Source of the DNA: Flavobacteria bacterium MS024-3C
GTDB taxonomy: Bacteria > Bacteroidota > Bacteroidia > Flavobacteriales > Flavobacteriaceae
Reading direction: 5' to 3'
Assembly: GCA_000173115.1 (NCBI GenBank)
Contig: ABVW01000010.1
Span: forward strand, 1-39,450
Length of the DNA stretch: 39,450 nt
Numbering within the stretch: position 1 is the stretch's first letter; each line of letters begins with the position of its first letter. The notes beneath the pieces are model-generated. The model saw nothing but the letters and a program-made list of their open reading frames with translations. It searched no databases and was not told the origin of the DNA. The translations under genes were made by a program, and so were the position numbers. This document shows positions 36,487 to 39,450 of the stretch, in pieces.

Positions 36487-38647
36487 TTGAATATCTCTCA
36501 AAAAACCCTACAGGATTTAGAATTTAATGCCGTTTTAGCTCATATTTCTGATCGGTGTAATACTACTTTAGGTAAAGAACTAGCACTAGAAATAACACCC
36601 AAATTACAACTTGAAATAGTTGCGAAATCGCTAGGTGAAACCAATGAGTATTTGGCATCATTTACCAGTGACAACAGAATACCAAACCACGGGTTTGAAA
36701 GTATTCTTGAAGAACTTAAGCTTCTCAAGATTGACAACACCACACTTGAACTCAATGGTTTTAAAAAAATAGTGGTCATTTGTGAATCCATCAACGCACA
36801 CAAAAAGTTTTTTGAAAAGTTTAAGGAATACTATCCCATACTCTATGGAAACACTTTGTCGCTTAGTTATCAGAAAGAAATTCCCGAGCGCACCAATCAA
36901 ATATTTGACAAATTTGGAGAAATTAGAGACGCCGCTTCTGACAACTTAATGTCTATAAGAAGGCAGATGATGGGCCTAAAATCTAAAATAAATCAAAGTT
37001 TTGGCGCAGCACTTCAAAGGTATCAAGCAGCTGAATTTTTAGATGAAATTAGGGAGTCAATAGTAGACAACAGAAGGGTTTTGGCTGTAAAGGCCATGTA
37101 TAGAAAAAAAATCAAAGGTGCCGTTCTTGGTGCTTCAAAAACAGGCAGTATTGTGTATGTTGTCCCTGAAGCCAGTTTGGCTTACAGCACACAATTAAGT
37201 AACCTAAATTTTGAAGAACAGGAAGAAATATTTAAGATCTTAAACAGACTTACAAATGACATAAGGCCGTACAGAGCAGATCTAGCAGCTTGTCAAGAAT
37301 ATCTTAGAGATATTGACATAGTTGCTGCAAAAGCTAAATATGCCTTAGAGATGAATGGTGTGTTGCCCAAAATTAATACAAAAAGGGAAATGTATTTGCG
37401 TGACGCTTTTCACCCTTTATTATTTTTATCAAACAAATCTAGTGGCGACCTAACCTATCCGCAAACCATTAAATTAGAAGAAAAAAATAGAATTATTGTC
37501 ATATCTGGTCCGAATGCTGGAGGGAAAAGTATTACCCTTAAAACTATTGGATTGCTCCAATTAATGCTTCAAAGTGGTATGCTTATTCCTGTTCACGAAA
37601 GAAGTGAAGTCATTCTTTTTGAAAAAATATTGACAGACATTGGCGACAACCAATCTATTGAAAATCATTTGAGTACATACAGTTACCGGTTAAAAAACAT
37701 GAATTCATTTTTAAAAAAATGTAATGATAAAACATTGTTTTTAATAGATGAGTTTGGTACTGGAACTGATCCTGAATTGGGGGGCGCTTTGGCAGAAACA
37801 TTTTTAGAAGTGTTTTATGAACGTGAGGCTTTTGGTGTAATTACTACGCATTATGCCAATCTAAAAATGTTGGCCAATGACCTGCCCTTTATGTCTAATG
37901 CAAATATGCTTTTTGATGCCAAATCTTTAGCCCCTACTTTTCAGCTTATCTTGGGACAAGCAGGCGCTTCATTTACTTTTGAGGTTGCTCAAAAAAATGG
38001 TATTCCTTATAGCTTAGTCAATAAGGCTAAAAAGAAAATTGAAAGAGGAAAAGTTAGATTTGATGCCACTATTGCAAAGCTTCAAAAAGAGCGTTCACAA
38101 ATGGCGGTTACGGGTACTAAGCTGAAAGAGGTTGAATCTAAAGCGAGAGATGAAGCTTCTAGACTAGAAGTTTTAAATGAAAAAATACAAACCAAACTTG
38201 TTAAATATCAAGAATTGTACGATCAAGACAAACGTATGATTCAGTTGGGTAATAAAGTCAATGACTTAGCGGAGCAATACTTTATTCACCACAAGAAACG
38301 ACAGCTTGTTTCTGACTTAATCAAAGTGGTAGAAATTGAAAATAGTAAAAAGAAAGAAAAAAACCGCTCAAGTACTCAAAAAAGAAAAAGTAGAGAAAAA
38401 AGCTGTGGGGGAAGAAGTCGCTGTAAAAGTGGCTGCAATTAGAGAAAAGAAAAAAGCGGAAAAGAAAAAACCTACCCCACCTCCTGCCCCAAAAATAGCC
38501 CTTCAAATAGGTTATAGGGTCCGTTTAAAAGATGGAAAAGCAGTTGGAAGCATAGACGCTATAGAGAAAAACAAAGCCATTGTTAACTATGGAATGTTTA
38601 CTACAAACGTAAGTTTAGACCAACTGGAATTTGTCAGTAAATCATAA
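36487..38647 (+). CDS. MutS2-type DNA mismatch/recombination protein, frameshifted at an A7 run
   Basis: This is a MutS-family ATPase that binds branched or mismatched DNA. From TTG 36487 (NISQKTLQDLEFNAVL) the frame runs to about 38356 with Walker A SGPNAGGKSIT and Walker B LFLIDEFGTGTDPELGG. A long coiled-coil follows. At the A7 run 38357-38363 the frame shifts: as read it gives KNRSSTQKRK and stops at 38442. With six A it reads KEKTAQVLKKEKVEKKA and continues to 38647 with the C-terminal segment RVRLKDGKAVGSIDAIEKNKAIVNYGMFTTNVSLDQLEFV. The corrected product is 719 residues, which fits flavobacterial relatives as I recall them. I see no Smr nuclease domain. The start is TTG because the only nearby ATG (36479) is out of frame. 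Whether the shift is real is open. Confidence 0.85.
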
Positions 38648-38694
38648 TGAGAATTTGTAAGCAAACTATCATGAAAAATTGTAGGCAAACCATC
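38623..38694. repeat. Imperfect 24-bp tandem repeat across and after the mutS2 stop
   Basis: Units are 38623-38646 (ACTGGAATTTGTCAGTAAAT then CATA), 38647-38670 (ATGAGAATTTGTAAGCAAAC then TATC) and 38671-38694 (ATGAAAAATTGTAGGCAAAC then CATC). Units 2 and 3 match at 20 of 24 bases, and unit 1 matches unit 2 at 16 of 24. Unit 1 holds the last codons of mutS2, and the stop codon falls on the junction of units 1 and 2. Confidence 0.75.
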
Positions 38695-38742
38695 ATTTTA
38701 AGTTCACCTAAATGACTGAAAAGCATTCCTTGAAATCACAAG

Positions 38743-39177
38743 ATGTATCTGGCAAAAAAATGGGTTTTGTTTGACGGGAGCTGTGGATTGTGCCATTGGT
38801 CTGTTCGTTTTATTGCTCCAAAAGATCATAGCAAAAATTGTTGCTTTGTGCCACTAAATTCCCCTTTTGGTATTCAATTACTCAAAGAAAGGGGTTTGTA
38901 TTTCCCAAAGGATATCAATTCCGACCATCTTTTAAACTCAGTAATTTTTATTGACTCCAATAAAGGGTATTACACAAAATCTGAAGCTGTAATTAAAATA
39001 CTTAAGCTACTGCCAAGCTGGCATTTTTTGGGGGTAATAATGAAATTTATCCCAATTAAAATAAGAGATTTTTGCTATGATTATACCGCTAAAAATAGGC
39101 TAAAATGGTTTGGCACTAAGCAAAGTTGCTCGCCAAGTGATTTCCCTAAAAATACCTGCTTTAAAACAGATATTTAA
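38743..39177 (+). CDS. DCC-family (DUF393) thiol-disulfide oxidoreductase-like protein
   Basis: The 144-residue protein has the DCC motif FDGSCGLCHWSVRFI with the CxxC pair near residues 14-17. KSEAVIKILKLLP and RDFCYDYTAKNRLKWFG are typical of the family. Members have a thioredoxin-like fold, but their redox role is mostly untested. There is no signal peptide. The upstream gap is filled by the tandem repeat after mutS2. It converges with the symporter gene. Confidence 0.9.
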   Translation: MYLAKKWVLFDGSCGLCHWSVRFIAPKDHSKNCCFVPLNSPFGIQLLKERGLYFPKDINSDHLLNSVIFIDSNKGYYTKSEAVIKILKLLPSWHFLGVIMKFIPIKIRDFCYDYTAKNRLKWFGTKQSCSPSDFPKNTCFKTDI

Positions 39178-39202
39178 GAAATACTACAGACAATAAAGGG
39201 GT

Positions 39203-39450
39203 TTAAGAAGGAAGGTTGTCGTCCCAATTCTTTTCTACGGGCTCCTCTTTTAATTTACCAATAGATTTAGCCACTAGCATAGATACCGTTGCATCTCCTG
39301 TAACGTTAACCACTGTTCTACACATGTCTAAGGGCCTATCTACAGCGAAGATCAAAGCCAATCCTGCCTCTGGAATACCTGCTTGAGCCTGCACAATTAT
39401 TGGCATTTTCAACCAGTTCAAGTGCCGCTACACTGCCTGTAACTATAGGG
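39203..39450 (-). CDS. Dicarboxylate/amino acid:cation symporter (DAACS), C-terminal part (5' end cut)
   Basis: The family couples Na+ or H+ to uptake of glutamate, aspartate or C4-dicarboxylates. The C-terminal part is clear: AGIPEAGLALIFAVDRPLDMCRTVVNVTGDATVSMLVAKSIGKL, with the conserved DMCRTVVNVTGD motif in the substrate-binding helix. The frame is open only from about 39421 downward; a TAG cuts it just upstream (near 39429), while another frame reads VTGSVAA there, like the family's glycine-rich GSxAxP loop. So one or more base errors or a frameshift probably lie in the last 40-50 bases of the window. The gene continues beyond the edge. Confidence 0.8.

Overview
The window looks like ordinary chromosomal core DNA of a marine-type Flavobacteriia (phylum Bacteroidota). 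The evidence is: AT-rich sequence with no clear Shine-Dalgarno motifs; promoter elements of the flavobacterial type (TTG, about 18 nt, TAnnTTTG); a short 287-residue primary sigma factor; a fused alpha/beta 2-oxoacid dehydrogenase E1; the hisB-H-A-F-IE gene order; and several Bacteroidota-typical families (DUF2452, DUF1835, DUF2461, DUF6155, a KOW-ended MutS2). A gene is cut at each end (hisB at the left, a dicarboxylate/amino acid symporter at the right). The length of about 39 kb would fit a fosmid insert, but this is inference.

Layout. 1-3084: the 3' part of a histidine operon (hisB', hisH, hisA, hisF, hisIE) with overlapping or near-touching genes. 3151-8500: a VWA protein and a MoxR-like AAA+ ATPase, then an exported M16 protease pair (one active, one without the zinc motif). 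8587-11245: a TruA-family protein, CorA and DUF2461. 11309-13893 (minus): a conserved hypothetical, an M19 dipeptidase lipoprotein and the primary sigma factor. 14077-19433 (plus): a frameshifted DUF6155 gene, a 2-hydroxyacid dehydrogenase, an SF2 helicase, a glycosyltransferase and menB. 19434-21227 (minus): a serine hydrolase and DUF2452. 21332-24078 (plus): an amidase lipoprotein, an M14 carboxypeptidase and a cold-shock-domain protein. 24189-26122 (minus): a frameshifted M28 peptidase and a TolC C-terminal remnant. 26315-29729 (plus): lpxD, an EamA transporter and a DEAD-box helicase. 29870-32493 (minus): a PepSY-type membrane protein and the fused E1. 32593-35747 (plus): a 2OG-Fe(II) oxygenase, a SUI1 protein, DUF1835 and a nucleoside phosphorylase. 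35744-38647: ung (minus) diverging from mutS2 (plus). 38743-39450: a DCC-family protein and the cut symporter.

Genes that work together: the his genes share one pathway, from the ring-forming steps to IGP dehydration. The VWA/AAA+ pair probably forms one chaperone-like machine. The two M16 proteins probably form a heterodimer. ung and mutS2 are both DNA-maintenance genes around a shared intergenic region.

The most notable irregularities are three single-base frameshifts (14190-14205; a C9 run at 24481-24489; an A7 run at 38357-38363), a possible fourth at the right edge, a TolC gene remnant beside a plus-strand hairpin/terminator with no gene in front of it, and three separate 24-29 bp imperfect tandem duplications in or at gene boundaries. 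I did not find a CRISPR array, tRNA, rRNA, IS element, prophage or defence island. I cannot support a claim of a new multi-gene system; the VWA/AAA+ pair is the nearest to an under-described one. No gene-free stretch exceeds 300 bases.
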